Assembly: GCF_000421525.1 (NCBI RefSeq)
Contig: NZ_ATXE01000004.1
Location: 186,001-250,000, forward strand
DNA from: Aestuariimicrobium kwangyangense DSM 21549
GTDB taxonomy: Bacteria > Actinomycetota > Actinomycetes > Propionibacteriales > Propionibacteriaceae
Direction of reading: 5' to 3'
Length of the DNA: 64,000 nt
Shown: one piece after another, positions 1 to 8,587 of the stretch
Layout: the number at the start of each line of letters is the position of its first letter
Numbering within the stretch: the first letter of the stretch is position 1
Position numbers and translations under genes: made by a program
Notes under the pieces: model-generated
What the model was told of the DNA's origin: nothing
Database searches by the model: none
The model's input: only the letters and a program-made list of their open reading frames with translations

Positions 1-458
1 ATGACTCACCGTCACCGGTCCTGGCCACCCCGCACCTGGCCATGATCGGCATCGCCATCGCCACCATCTGGTGGACGATCGGGTTCAACTTCGTGCTCTA
101 CCTCGCCGGTCTGCAGGACATCCCCCGAGAGCTCTACGAGGCCGCAGCCGTCGACGGGGCGACCCCGTGGCAGCAGATCCGCAGCATCACGGTGCCCATG
201 TTGAGCCCGACCACCCAACTGGTGGTGCTGCTGCAGATCATCGCCAGCCTGAAGATCTTCGACCAAGTGTACCTGATGACCGGGGGCGGCCCGGGCATCT
301 CGACAGAGGTGGTGCTGCAGCTGGTCACCAACACTGCCTTCACCGACTACCGCGTCGGTGCCGCATCGGCCGCCTCGGTGCTGTTGTTCCTCGTCATCCT
401 GATCGTGGCCCTCGTCCGTGTCGCCATCGACCGGATCCGTTCGAGGAAGGAAGCCTGA
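1..458 (+). CDS. Sugar ABC transporter permease, MalF/UgpA type (5' end outside window)
   Basis: This is the C-terminal part of an inner-membrane permease of a carbohydrate ABC importer; the reading frame is open to the left edge, so the start lies outside the window. The visible part begins within the periplasm-facing loop and shows the cytoplasmic EAA loop (EAAAVDGATPWQ, around positions 138-173), which docks to the ATPase, then two hydrophobic segments ending in a basic tail. The pattern is that of the MalF-like half of MalFG pairs. The stop overlaps the next gene's start (TGATG), so the two permeases are translationally coupled. The substrate cannot be read from the sequence; the nearby alpha-mannosidase makes a glycan-derived sugar plausible. 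Confidence 0.9.
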   Translation, partial: DSPSPVLATPHLAMIGIAIATIWWTIGFNFVLYLAGLQDIPRELYEAAAVDGATPWQQIRSITVPMLSPTTQLVVLLQIIASLKIFDQVYLMTGGGPGISTEVVLQLVTNTAFTDYRVGAASAASVLLFLVILIVALVRVAIDRIRSRKEA

Positions 459-1360
459 TGTCCACCACATCCGCACCCCGCCGGACCCGCGGTGTCTCGG
501 CGGCAGCTCCCCCGGCTCGGCAACCCGGCTCGAAGGGCTCGGGACGAAGCTTCGGCATCATCGCCTGGACCGTGCTCATCATCTTCTCGATCATCTGGCT
601 GATCCCCAGCTTCTGGGCGATCAAGACCTCTCTGACGGCGAACTCCACCGCATCGCTCGGCGCCATCCCCATCGTCAAGGACTGGCATCTCACCACCGCC
701 TCGTACCAGACCCTGCTGAAGGGCGGCGACATCTGGCAGTGGTACCTCGCCAGCGCCGTGACCGGCGTCGTCACGGTCTTCCTGAGCATGCTCGTGTGCA
801 CCATGGCGGGTTATGCCCTGTCGCGCATGAAGTTCAAGGGGTCAGCGGTGATGATGGGCCTGATCGTGCTCGGCGTGATGATCCCCGGCCAGGTGCTGAT
901 CGTCCCGCTGTTCGCCCTGCTCAACCAGCTGGGCATCCTGGGCACCTACTGGTCGGTGATCCTCCCGCAGGTTCCGCAGGTGCTGGCCGTGTTCGTCTTC
1001 AAGCACTTCTTCGACTCCCTGCCCAAGGACTTCGAGGAGGCTGCCCGCATCGACGGTGCCGGCTACTGGCAGACCTACACCCGCATCCTGTTGCCGCTGT
1101 CACGGCCGGTGATCGCGGCCATGTCGATCGTCACCTTCGTCGGCGTCTGGAACAACCTGCTGCTGCCGCTGTTCGTGCTGACCAACCCGAAGCTGATGAC
1201 CATCCCCGTGGGCCTGGCCACCGTGCAGGGATCCTTCGGTCAGCGCTACGCCGACATCCAGGCATCGTCCATCCTGGGCGCACTGCCGCTGATCATCCTG
1301 TTCCTGATCTTCCAGCGACAGGTCGTCGAAGGGGTGGCGGGCTCCGGCATCAAGGGCTGA
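458..1360 (+). CDS. Sugar ABC transporter permease, MalG/UgpE type
   Basis: Second permease of the carbohydrate ABC importer, 300 residues, the usual family length. The ATG at 458 overlaps the stop of the upstream permease, which decides the start; an in-frame upstream extension is only open frame across the neighbour. After a Ser/Pro-rich N-terminus of about 35 residues come six predicted membrane segments, with the EAA loop (EAARIDGAGYWQ) near residue 195. Solute-binding and ATPase genes are not in the window; the binding-protein gene probably lies upstream of the left edge, and in many actinobacteria such systems use a shared MsiK-like ATPase. Family assignment is firm, substrate unknown. 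Confidence 0.93.
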   Translation: MSTTSAPRRTRGVSAAAPPARQPGSKGSGRSFGIIAWTVLIIFSIIWLIPSFWAIKTSLTANSTASLGAIPIVKDWHLTTASYQTLLKGGDIWQWYLASAVTGVVTVFLSMLVCTMAGYALSRMKFKGSAVMMGLIVLGVMIPGQVLIVPLFALLNQLGILGTYWSVILPQVPQVLAVFVFKHFFDSLPKDFEEAARIDGAGYWQTYTRILLPLSRPVIAAMSIVTFVGVWNNLLLPLFVLTNPKLMTIPVGLATVQGSFGQRYADIQASSILGALPLIILFLIFQRQVVEGVAGSGIKG

Positions 1361-1390
1361 CCCGCCGGTGGGCCGTGACACACTGACGCC

Positions 1391-2338
1391 GTGCTGACCG
1401 TGACCGTCAAGGTGCCCAGTGACCTCACTGAGGTCGTGCTGGGACTGTGTGAGGGCGACGTCGCCATCTCGTCGGTGGCGGTCGCCCGCGGCCAGACCGT
1501 CATGCCACCCGGCGACGTGATCACCATCGACATCGCCCGCGAGGCTGGGGACGGACTGCTGCAGAGACTGCGGGAGGCGCAGGTGCCCCAACACGGCACC
1601 GTGCTCGTGCAGCCCGTGGCGACGTGGCTCTCGAGCCGGGGGCTGAGGTCTGAGCGGGCCGCCCCCGGCGACGGCACCGACGCGGTGCTGTGGGCCGAGG
1701 TGGTGCAGGGGCTGCGTGCCGACTCCCAGTTCACCTGGGTGTTCGCCACCACCATCTGCATGGCCACCCTGCTGGCCGCTGTCGCGATCGTGCTCGACTC
1801 CCCGATCCTGGTGGTCGGCGCGATGATCCTCGGCCCCGAGTTCGGGGCCATCGCCGGAACCGCGGTGGGGTTGCTGCGCGGTCGACGCGGCATGGTCGGA
1901 CGAGCAGTGGCCACCCTGCTGGGCGGGTTCGGCCTGGCCATGGCCGTCACGGCGTTGTTCGGCGTGATCTGCCGCGGGTTGGGCTGGATCACCTCCGACC
2001 AGGTGACGGGTGCTCGTCCGGCGACCGCCTTCATCTACTCCCCCGACAAGTGGTCGATCATCGTGGGACTGATCGCGGCCTCGGCGGGTGTGCTCGCCAT
2101 CACCTCGGGCAAGCGCGACGGCCTCTCGGGTGCGTTCGTGTCGGTGACGACCATCCCCGCGGCCGCCAACGTGGCGCTCGGTCTGGTCTTCGGCGCCTGG
2201 CCGGAGGTGATCGGCAGTGGTTTGCAGTTGGCGATCAACCTCACGGCCATGACCGTGGCGGGCTGGTTGACCCTGGTCGTGCAGCAACGCCTGTGGGCCC
2301 GCGTGCGTGCCACCTGGCACGCCCGGCGCCGCCCCTGA
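1391..2338 (+). CDS. DUF389 family membrane protein
   Basis: A 315-residue protein of the DUF389 family (the TIGR00341 type). The first 110 residues form a soluble ferredoxin-like region; the conserved block FATTICMATLLAAVAIV begins the membrane part, followed by SPILVVGAMILGPEFG, the family's most characteristic stretch, and about four further hydrophobic segments. Function is not established for the family. The GTG at 1391 lies 30 nt after the permease stop, so it may be read through from the transporter operon, but nothing in its sequence ties it to sugar uptake. Confidence 0.88.
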   Translation: MLTVTVKVPSDLTEVVLGLCEGDVAISSVAVARGQTVMPPGDVITIDIAREAGDGLLQRLREAQVPQHGTVLVQPVATWLSSRGLRSERAAPGDGTDAVLWAEVVQGLRADSQFTWVFATTICMATLLAAVAIVLDSPILVVGAMILGPEFGAIAGTAVGLLRGRRGMVGRAVATLLGGFGLAMAVTALFGVICRGLGWITSDQVTGARPATAFIYSPDKWSIIVGLIAASAGVLAITSGKRDGLSGAFVSVTTIPAAANVALGLVFGAWPEVIGSGLQLAINLTAMTVAGWLTLVVQQRLWARVRATWHARRRP

Positions 2339-2377
2339 CGTAGGTCCTCGCCGCGGTGACCAGTCTTGCCGAACACC

Positions 2378-2409
2378 TTGACAGGAGATTACTCCAAGAC
2401 TTGGATTAA
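2378..2409 (+). promoter_or_regulatory. Putative promoter of the alpha-mannosidase gene
   Basis: A perfect TTGACA at 2378-2383 is followed, after 17-20 nt, by TTGGAT/GGATTA as a weak -10. The region is distinctly more AT-rich than its surroundings. About 50 nt of leader would separate it from the ATG at 2458. The -10 assignment is uncertain. Confidence 0.5.
2393..2405 (+). promoter_or_regulatory. Palindromic operator TCCAAGACTTGGA
   Basis: A perfect 13-nt odd palindrome (TCCAAG-A-CTTGGA) lies in the spacer between the TTGACA hexamer and the start region of the mannosidase gene, ideally placed to block RNA polymerase. Its size and symmetry suit a LacI-, GntR- or ROK-type sugar regulator, but no such regulator gene is in the window. 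Confidence 0.5.
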
Positions 2410-2457
2410 ACGAGCACCGTTGCTCCCCTGCCCCGGCAGAAACAGGATTGGTTCCTC

Positions 2458-5457
2458 ATGCACGACTTCGTCGCCCGCACCGAACACCGCCTCACCCGCT
2501 TCATCAACGAGCGTCTGCGCCAGCAGTTGTACCGGGACCGGGCCCGGGTCGAGGTCACCCACTGGGAGGCACCCGACGAACCGGTCAGTTTCGCCGAGGC
2601 CACTGCCCAGACGTTCGCCCCCTTCGAGGTGGGCACCCCCTGGGGGCCTCCGTGGGGAACCGTCTGGTTCCACGTCACCGGCACCGTGTCAGTCGGGTGG
2701 GGCAAGGAGGCCGACACGCGGCCCGAACTGCACGTCGACCTCGGTTTCGCCGGCGGGGGAACGGGGTTCACCTGCGAGGCCAACGCGTGGTCGGCCCAAG
2801 GCACCCTGATCAAGGCGCTCGAGCCGATGAACCGCTACGTCACCCTCGATGCCGGCCCCGGGGAGTCGTTCGAACTGTTCATCGAGGCTGCCGCCAACCC
2901 CGTCGTCCCCTCGTTCAACTGGTACCAACCCACCCCGGTCGGCGACAAGGCCACTGCTGGCACTGACCCCATCTACGTGGTGAACACCCTCGAGGTGGCC
3001 CTGCTCGACACCGGCGTGTGGGAGTTGTCGCAGGACGTCGACGCCCTGCGCGGGCTGATGCTGGTGCTGCCGGCCGAGTCGACCCGCCGCCACCAGATCC
3101 TGTCAGCCCTCGAAGACATGATGGACGCCGTCGACCCGCACGACCTGGCCGGCACCGCTGCCCGCGGGCGGGAGGTGCTCCGTCCCGCCCTCGAGTCACC
3201 GGCCGGGCGCAGTTCCCACGTCGTGCACGCCACCGGCCATGCGCACATCGACTCGGCCTGGTTGTGGCCGGTGCGCGAGACCATCCGCAAGTGTTCACGT
3301 ACGTTCTCGAACGTCATCGCCCTGATGGACGAGGACCCCGACCTCACCTTCGCCTGCTCGTCCGCCCAGCAGTACGAGTGGGTGCGCGACCACTACCCCG
3401 AATTGTTCGAGCGCATCCGCGAGAAGGTGGCCGAGGGACGATTCGTGCCGGTCGGCGGCATGTGGGTCGAGTCCGACACCAACATGCCGGGTTCCGAGGC
3501 GATGGTCCGCCAGTTCGTGCTCGGCACCCGCTTCTTCATCGACGAGTTCGGGTTCGAGCCCAAGGACGTCTGGCTGCCAGACAGCTTCGGCTACTCCGGT
3601 GCGATGCCGCAGATCGCCCGGGCTGCCGGCAAGGACTCCTTCCTCACCCAGAAGATCAGCTGGAACGACACGAACACCTTCCCGCACCACACGTTCTGGT
3701 GGGAGGGGATCGACGGCTCGCGCATCTTCACCCACTTCCCGCCCTCCGACACCTACAACTCCCACCTCTCCGCCGAGGAACTGGCCCGCTCGGAGCGGCA
3801 GTTCCGTGAGAAGGGACGAGCCACCCACGCACTCGTCCCCTTCGGTTGGGGGGACGGGGGTGGTGGCCCCACCCGAGAGATGATGGCTGCCGCCCGGCGC
3901 AAGGCCGATCTGGAGGGGTCACCCAAGGTGGTGGTCGACACCCCCGCCGAGTTCTTCGCGGCCGCCAAGGCCGAGCACGGCCACCTCGACACGTGGACCG
4001 GGGAGATGTACCTCGAGTACCACCGCGGCACCTACACCTCGCAGCACCGCACCAAGGCCGGCAACCGGCGCTCGGAGCACCTGCTGCGCGAGGCCGAACT
4101 CTGGTGGACGACCGCTGTCGTCCGTGAGGGTGCGACGTGGCCCAAGGAACAGTTCGACCGGCTCTGGAAGCAGGTGCTGTTGCAGCAGTTCCATGACATC
4201 CTTCCCGGGTCGTCCATCGCCTGGGTGCACCACGAGGCCGAGCAGCACTACGGGGCGATCGCCGCCGAACTGGAGGAACTGATCGCCGAGGCCGGTCGCA
4301 TCCTGCTGGGCGCCGGTGAGACCCCGTTCGTGCTGAACGCTCGCCCGTTCGCCGACCACGGTGTGCCGGCGCTCGGCGTCGCCGCGGCCACCGAACCGCG
4401 CATCGCGGAGGTCGCGTCGTCCGGTGACGGGTTCACGCTCAGCAACGAGGCGCTGCTGGTCGAACTGGACGCCAACGGATTGGTGACCCGGCTGTTCGAC
4501 AGGCGTGCCGGCCGCGACCTGCTCCCCCCGGGCCAGGTCTCGAACCTGCTGCAGTTGCACCGCGACATCCCCAACGAGTGGGACGCCTGGGACATCAACT
4601 CCCACTACAAGCAGGTGACCCGCGACCTCACCGAGGTGGTGTCGATCGCGACGGTTCCGGGCGGTGTGGTGATCGAGCGGAGCACCGGAGCCTCGTCCAT
4701 CACCGAGACGGTGACGCTGGACGAGGCAGGGTTGCACCTCGACTTCGACATCGACTGGCACGACCGGCAGAAGCTGCTCAAGCTCACCCTGCCGTTCGCC
4801 CTGCACGCACGCGAGGCCACCAGTGAGATCCAGTTCGGGCACCTGGCCCGTCCGACCTCGGTGAACACGTCGTGGGATGCGGCCCGCTTCGAGACCGTCG
4901 CCCACCGCTGGCTGCACGTGTCCGAGCCCGGGTACGGGGTGGCGCTCGCCAACTCCTGCACCTACGGCTACGACACCCTGCGCACGACCGATGGTGACGG
5001 CAACTCGGTCACCACCGTCCGTCCATCCCTGCTGCGGGCCCCGATGTTCCCCGATCCGGATGCCGACCAGGGTCATCACCAGCTGTCCTTCCTGCTGGTG
5101 CCCGGCGCCGAGGTGGGTGACGCGGTCGAGGCCGGTTACGCCGAGAACCTGCCCACGCGGGTACTGGCGGGTGCCCACGGGGTCGACCCGCTGGTCACCA
5201 TCGACAATCCCGCCGTGGTGGTGGAGGCCGTGAAGCTCGCCGAGGACGGCTCCGGTGACGTGGTCGTGAGGCTCTACGAGTCGCGTGGGGGACGAGCGGC
5301 CGCCGTCCTCGGCGTCGGTTTCGAGCACGGCCCGGTCGTCGCCACCGACCTGCTGGAGCGACCGCTGGCCACCGGGACCCGGAGCCCGCTGGTGGGTCAG
5401 GACCGGCTGGAGCTGCGGCCGTTCGAGATCGTCACCCTGCGGATCGGCCGGGCCTGA
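2458..5457 (+). CDS. Alpha-mannosidase, glycoside hydrolase family 38
   Basis: A 999-residue cytoplasmic GH38 enzyme that removes alpha-linked mannose with retention of configuration, zinc-dependent. No signal peptide is visible. The N-terminal 250 residues match the bacterial/fungal type with a beta-domain before the catalytic barrel. The zinc-site motif HAHIDSAWL gives H261, H263 and D265; the nucleophile is D375 in WLPDSFGYS; a further zinc-site histidine lies in QFHDILPGS near residue 580. The C-terminal 400 residues form the beta-sandwich domains. The ATG at 2458 follows the only good promoter in the gap. The upstream sugar permeases suggest import of mannosides, trimmed inside the cell. 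It is convergent with purB, one base apart. Confidence 0.95.
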   Translation: MHDFVARTEHRLTRFINERLRQQLYRDRARVEVTHWEAPDEPVSFAEATAQTFAPFEVGTPWGPPWGTVWFHVTGTVSVGWGKEADTRPELHVDLGFAGGGTGFTCEANAWSAQGTLIKALEPMNRYVTLDAGPGESFELFIEAAANPVVPSFNWYQPTPVGDKATAGTDPIYVVNTLEVALLDTGVWELSQDVDALRGLMLVLPAESTRRHQILSALEDMMDAVDPHDLAGTAARGREVLRPALESPAGRSSHVVHATGHAHIDSAWLWPVRETIRKCSRTFSNVIALMDEDPDLTFACSSAQQYEWVRDHYPELFERIREKVAEGRFVPVGGMWVESDTNMPGSEAMVRQFVLGTRFFIDEFGFEPKDVWLPDSFGYSGAMPQIARAAGKDSFLTQKISWNDTNTFPHHTFWWEGIDGSRIFTHFPPSDTYNSHLSAEELARSERQFREKGRATHALVPFGWGDGGGGPTREMMAAARRKADLEGSPKVVVDTPAEFFAAAKAEHGHLDTWTGEMYLEYHRGTYTSQHRTKAGNRRSEHLLREAELWWTTAVVREGATWPKEQFDRLWKQVLLQQFHDILPGSSIAWVHHEAEQHYGAIAAELEELIAEAGRILLGAGETPFVLNARPFADHGVPALGVAAATEPRIAEVASSGDGFTLSNEALLVELDANGLVTRLFDRRAGRDLLPPGQVSNLLQLHRDIPNEWDAWDINSHYKQVTRDLTEVVSIATVPGGVVIERSTGASSITETVTLDEAGLHLDFDIDWHDRQKLLKLTLPFALHAREATSEIQFGHLARPTSVNTSWDAARFETVAHRWLHVSEPGYGVALANSCTYGYDTLRTTDGDGNSVTTVRPSLLRAPMFPDPDADQGHHQLSFLLVPGAEVGDAVEAGYAENLPTRVLAGAHGVDPLVTIDNPAVVVEAVKLAEDGSGDVVVRLYESRGGRAAAVLGVGFEHGPVVATDLLERPLATGTRSPLVGQDRLELRPFEIVTLRIGRA

Positions 5458-5458
5458 C

Positions 5459-6952
5459 TCAGAGCACCTCCCCGGGGCGGTACGACGCCGCCTCGGGGTG
5501 GGCGGCCGCCAACTCGCCGATGCGGGCCACGAGGTTGGCCACCTGGGACCGGGCGGCCCCCGACAGCTCCAGCGGATCGGTGACCATGGCCTCGAGCTGT
5601 TGCTTCGACAGACCCAGCCGCGAGTCTGCACCCAGCCGGTCGAGCAGGTCGTTCGTGCGGGCGCCCGACTCGCGCATGCCCAGCGCCACGGCCACCGCGT
5701 TCTCCTTGATGGCCTCGTGTGCGGTCTCTCGTCCCACGCCGGCGCGCACCGCTCCCATCAGGATCTTGGTGGTGGTGAGGAACGGCAGGTAACGAGCCAG
5801 CTCGGCCTCGATGACGGCAGGGAAGGCCCCGAAGTCGGTCAGCACGGTCAGGAAGGTCTCGAAGAGTCCGTCGAGGGCGAAGAAGGCATCGGGCAGCGCG
5901 ACGCGGCGCACCACCGAGCACGAGACGTCACCCTCGTTCCACTGGTCGCCGGCCAACTCGCCGACCATGGACACATAACCGCGAACGACCACCGCCAGCC
6001 CGTTCACCCGCTCGCAGGAGCGCGTGTTCATCTTGTGGGGCATGGCGGACGAGCCCACCTGACCCGGCTTGAACCCCTCGGTGACCAGTTCGTGCCCGGC
6101 CATCAGGCGGATCGAGGTGGCCAGGTTCGAAGGCGCCGCGGCGACCTGGGCGAGAGCGGTGACCACGTCGTAGTCGAGGGAGCGGGGGTAGACCTGCCCG
6201 GTCGAGGTGAACACCTGCCGGAACCCCAGGTGGGTCGCGATCCGCTGCTCGAGGTCGGCGAGCTTCGCCTCGTCGCCCCCCAAGAGGTCGAGCATGTCCT
6301 GGCTGGTGCCGACCGGTCCCTTGATGCCGCGGGCGGGGTAGCGTTCGATCAGTTCGTCGATGCGGCGGTGCGCCACCAGCAACTCGTCCGCGACGGTGGC
6401 GAACCGCTTGCCCAGGGTGGTGATCTGGGCGGCGACGTTGTGGGAGCGACCGGCAATGGGCTGGTCGCTGTACCGCGCCGCCAGGTCGGCGAGCATTGCC
6501 AGCGCCGCCACGATCCGGTCGCGCACGATGCGCAGCGAGGCGAGCACCTGCAACTGCTCGACGTTCTCGGTGAGGTCACGGCTGGTCATGCCCTTGTGCA
6601 CGTGTTCATGCCCGGCCAGGGCGTTGAACTCCTCGATGCGTGCCTTCACGTCGTGCTTGGTGACCCGCTCGCGGGCAGCGATGGAACCAAGATCGACTCG
6701 CTCGACGACCGCCCGGTAGTCGGCGAGCACCCGGTCGACGTCCTCGGCGGCACCCTTCTCGCCGGCGAAGGTGACCCCGAGGTCGCGTTGGGCCTCGATC
6801 ACCGCCAGCCACAACCGCCGTTCGGCGATGATCTTGTGTTCGGGACTCCAGATGGTGCGCATCGAGGTGGACGCGTACCGATTGGCGAGCACGTTCGGAA
6901 CGGGCGCGGGGTTTGCGGAAGCGGGGGTGACAGGCGGGCGGGTGACGGACAT
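5459..6952 (-). CDS. purB: Adenylosuccinate lyase
   Basis: PurB (497 residues) splits SAICAR to AICAR and adenylosuccinate to AMP, each with release of fumarate. The fumarase/aspartase superfamily signature GSSAMPHKMN lies near residue 300, and THxxxAQxxT-type and KRF regions precede it (SHNVAAQITTLGKRF). The protein has an N-terminal extension of about 20 Pro/Ala-rich residues before the conserved NRYAS start. The ATG at 6952 is 9 nt after the purD stop with GGAGG between them, so purD and purB form an operon. Length is slightly above the usual 430-480. Confidence 0.97.
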   Translation of the reverse strand: MSVTRPPVTPASANPAPVPNVLANRYASTSMRTIWSPEHKIIAERRLWLAVIEAQRDLGVTFAGEKGAAEDVDRVLADYRAVVERVDLGSIAARERVTKHDVKARIEEFNALAGHEHVHKGMTSRDLTENVEQLQVLASLRIVRDRIVAALAMLADLAARYSDQPIAGRSHNVAAQITTLGKRFATVADELLVAHRRIDELIERYPARGIKGPVGTSQDMLDLLGGDEAKLADLEQRIATHLGFRQVFTSTGQVYPRSLDYDVVTALAQVAAAPSNLATSIRLMAGHELVTEGFKPGQVGSSAMPHKMNTRSCERVNGLAVVVRGYVSMVGELAGDQWNEGDVSCSVVRRVALPDAFFALDGLFETFLTVLTDFGAFPAVIEAELARYLPFLTTTKILMGAVRAGVGRETAHEAIKENAVAVALGMRESGARTNDLLDRLGADSRLGLSKQQLEAMVTDPLELSGAARSQVANLVARIGELAAAHPEAASYRPGEVL

Positions 6953-6961
6953 GGTGCCTCC

Positions 6962-8242
6962 TCAGGCGGGGTCGCCGGCGAGCACCCGCGCGGCGATGTC
7001 ACGGCGGACGAATCCGGTCGGGAAGTCGATCTCGTCGACCAGGGCATAGGCCTGGTGACGGGCGGCGGCGAGGTCGGGCCCTCGTCCGACGACGGTGAGC
7101 ACCCGACCACCGGCGGCCACGAGTTGATCATGGTCTGGGTCGAGGGCGGTGCCGGCGTGGATCACCCAGGCGTCCTCGCGGTCGGGGGGCAGCATGATCG
7201 CCCCGCCCTTCGCCGGGGTGCCGGGGTAACCGTCGGCGGCCATCACCACCACGACGGCGGCTCCCGGGTGCCAGCGGACCTCGCCGAAGTCGGCGAGGGT
7301 GCCGGTGGCGGCGGCCAGCAGGAGTTGGCCGACGGGGGTCTCCACCAGTCCCATCAGGGCTTGGGTCTCGGGGTCGCCGAATCGGGCGTTGAACTCGACC
7401 ACCCTCAGTCCGCGGCTGGTCATCGCCAGACCGCAGTAGAGCAGGCCCGAGAACTCGATGCCCCGAAGGTTGAGCTCGTCGAGGGTCGGGCGCGCCACCG
7501 TGGCCAGCACCTGTTCGATGATGTCGTCGGGAGCCCAGGGCAGGGGTGAGTAGGCGCCCATGCCGCCGGTGTTGGGCCCGGTGTCACCCTCACCGACCCG
7601 TTTGAAGTCCTGGGCCGGCTGCAGTCCCACGCAGGTGGTTCCGTCGGTGATGACGAAGAGGCTGATCTCCTCACCGTCCAGGTACTCCTCGATGACCACC
7701 CGGTCGCAGCCGGCAGCGTGGTCGACCGCCGCCTGCCGGTCGTGGGTGACGATGACTCCCTTTCCGGCAGCAAGTCCGTCGGCCTTCACCACGTAGGGGG
7801 CACCGAACTCGTCCAGGGCGGCCGCGACCTCGTCGGCGGTGGTGCAGACCCGCGCGTCCGCCGTCGGCACCCCCGCGGAGGCCATCACGTCCTTCGCGAA
7901 GGACTTGGAGCCCTCGAGTCGGGCGGCCTCGGCGCTCGGACCGAAGCAGGGGATGCCCGCGGTGCGCACCGCGTCGGCGACCCCCGCGACCAAGGGCGCC
8001 TCCGGCCCCACGACCACCAGGCCGACGCCCAGCTCCACCGCGAGGGCGGCGACCGCAGCGCCGTCGAGCTGGTCAACGGGGTGGTTCGTGGCGATGGTGG
8101 CCGTGCCGGGATTGCCCGGGGCGACGTGCACCGCGATCACCTGCGGGTCCTGGGCGATGGCACGGGCGAGCGCATGCTCGCGTCCGCCGGCGCCCACGAC
8201 CAGCACGCTGAAGGGGGGCACACCGGGTCGCTGGGGGTTCAC
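6962..8242 (-). CDS. purD: Phosphoribosylamine-glycine ligase
   Basis: PurD (426 residues) joins glycine to phosphoribosylamine with ATP, the second step of purine synthesis. The N-terminal VLVVGAGGREHALA is the family's diagnostic motif, followed by HVAPGNPGT; the ATP-grasp centre shows VVKADGLAAGKGV and, further on, EFNARFGDPETQ with metal ligands. A GTG at 8242 is taken as start; a second possible start lies about 10 residues inside. It leads the purD-purB operon, with the ribosome site for purB placed right after the purD stop. Confidence 0.96.
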   Translation of the reverse strand: MNPQRPGVPPFSVLVVGAGGREHALARAIAQDPQVIAVHVAPGNPGTATIATNHPVDQLDGAAVAALAVELGVGLVVVGPEAPLVAGVADAVRTAGIPCFGPSAEAARLEGSKSFAKDVMASAGVPTADARVCTTADEVAAALDEFGAPYVVKADGLAAGKGVIVTHDRQAAVDHAAGCDRVVIEEYLDGEEISLFVITDGTTCVGLQPAQDFKRVGEGDTGPNTGGMGAYSPLPWAPDDIIEQVLATVARPTLDELNLRGIEFSGLLYCGLAMTSRGLRVVEFNARFGDPETQALMGLVETPVGQLLLAAATGTLADFGEVRWHPGAAVVVVMAADGYPGTPAKGGAIMLPPDREDAWVIHAGTALDPDHDQLVAAGGRVLTVVGRGPDLAAARHQAYALVDEIDFPTGFVRRDIAARVLAGDPA

Positions 8243-8328
8243 GGGGCCAGCCTAGTTGCTGGTCCCGCCGCGGCCGTCCAGCGCCGGTGCGCGAACATCT
8301 CCCCGTGGCGTCAACGGTGGCGGCGGCG

Positions 8329-8553
8329 TCAGCGGTGGCGGTGGCGGCGACGTCCCCAGCCGAAGTAGGCGACCGGACCGATCGTGTTCACGAAGGACCC
8401 CAACACCCAGGCCCATTTCGGACCCCGGATCTGCTCGGCCGGGCGCTTCTTGAGATCGCGCCACATGGCGACCTTGGCACTGAACTCGACCCCGGCAGCG
8501 ATGCCGAGGACCACCTTCTCCCCCGCGGTGAGCGGGCGCTTCTGCTTGCCCAT
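8329..8553 (-). CDS. Small PLDc_N-like membrane protein
   Basis: A 74-residue protein with two hydrophobic stretches. The second half, with RGPKWAWVLGSFVNTIGPVA and YFGWGRR, is the pattern of the phospholipase D N-terminal membrane module found as free-standing small actinobacterial proteins. The tail is Arg/His-rich. It probably sits in the cytoplasmic membrane; no catalytic part is present. Codon use is like the neighbours. Function is not known. Confidence 0.7.
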   Translation of the reverse strand: MGKQKRPLTAGEKVVLGIAAGVEFSAKVAMWRDLKKRPAEQIRGPKWAWVLGSFVNTIGPVAYFGWGRRRHRHR

Positions 8554-8587
8554 GCATCCAGCCTAGATCCGGCCTTCGGGCCCCCGT

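Noticed and set aside
1100-2320. 406-residue antisense frame opposite the permease and DUF389 genes
   Set aside because: Low-complexity shadow frame (Gly/His/Arg/Asp-rich) with no recognisable domain.
3919-5631. 570-residue antisense frame opposite the mannosidase
   Set aside because: High-GC antisense frame shadow; composition is Gly/Arg/Val-rich, and the sense frame carries all GH38 motifs.
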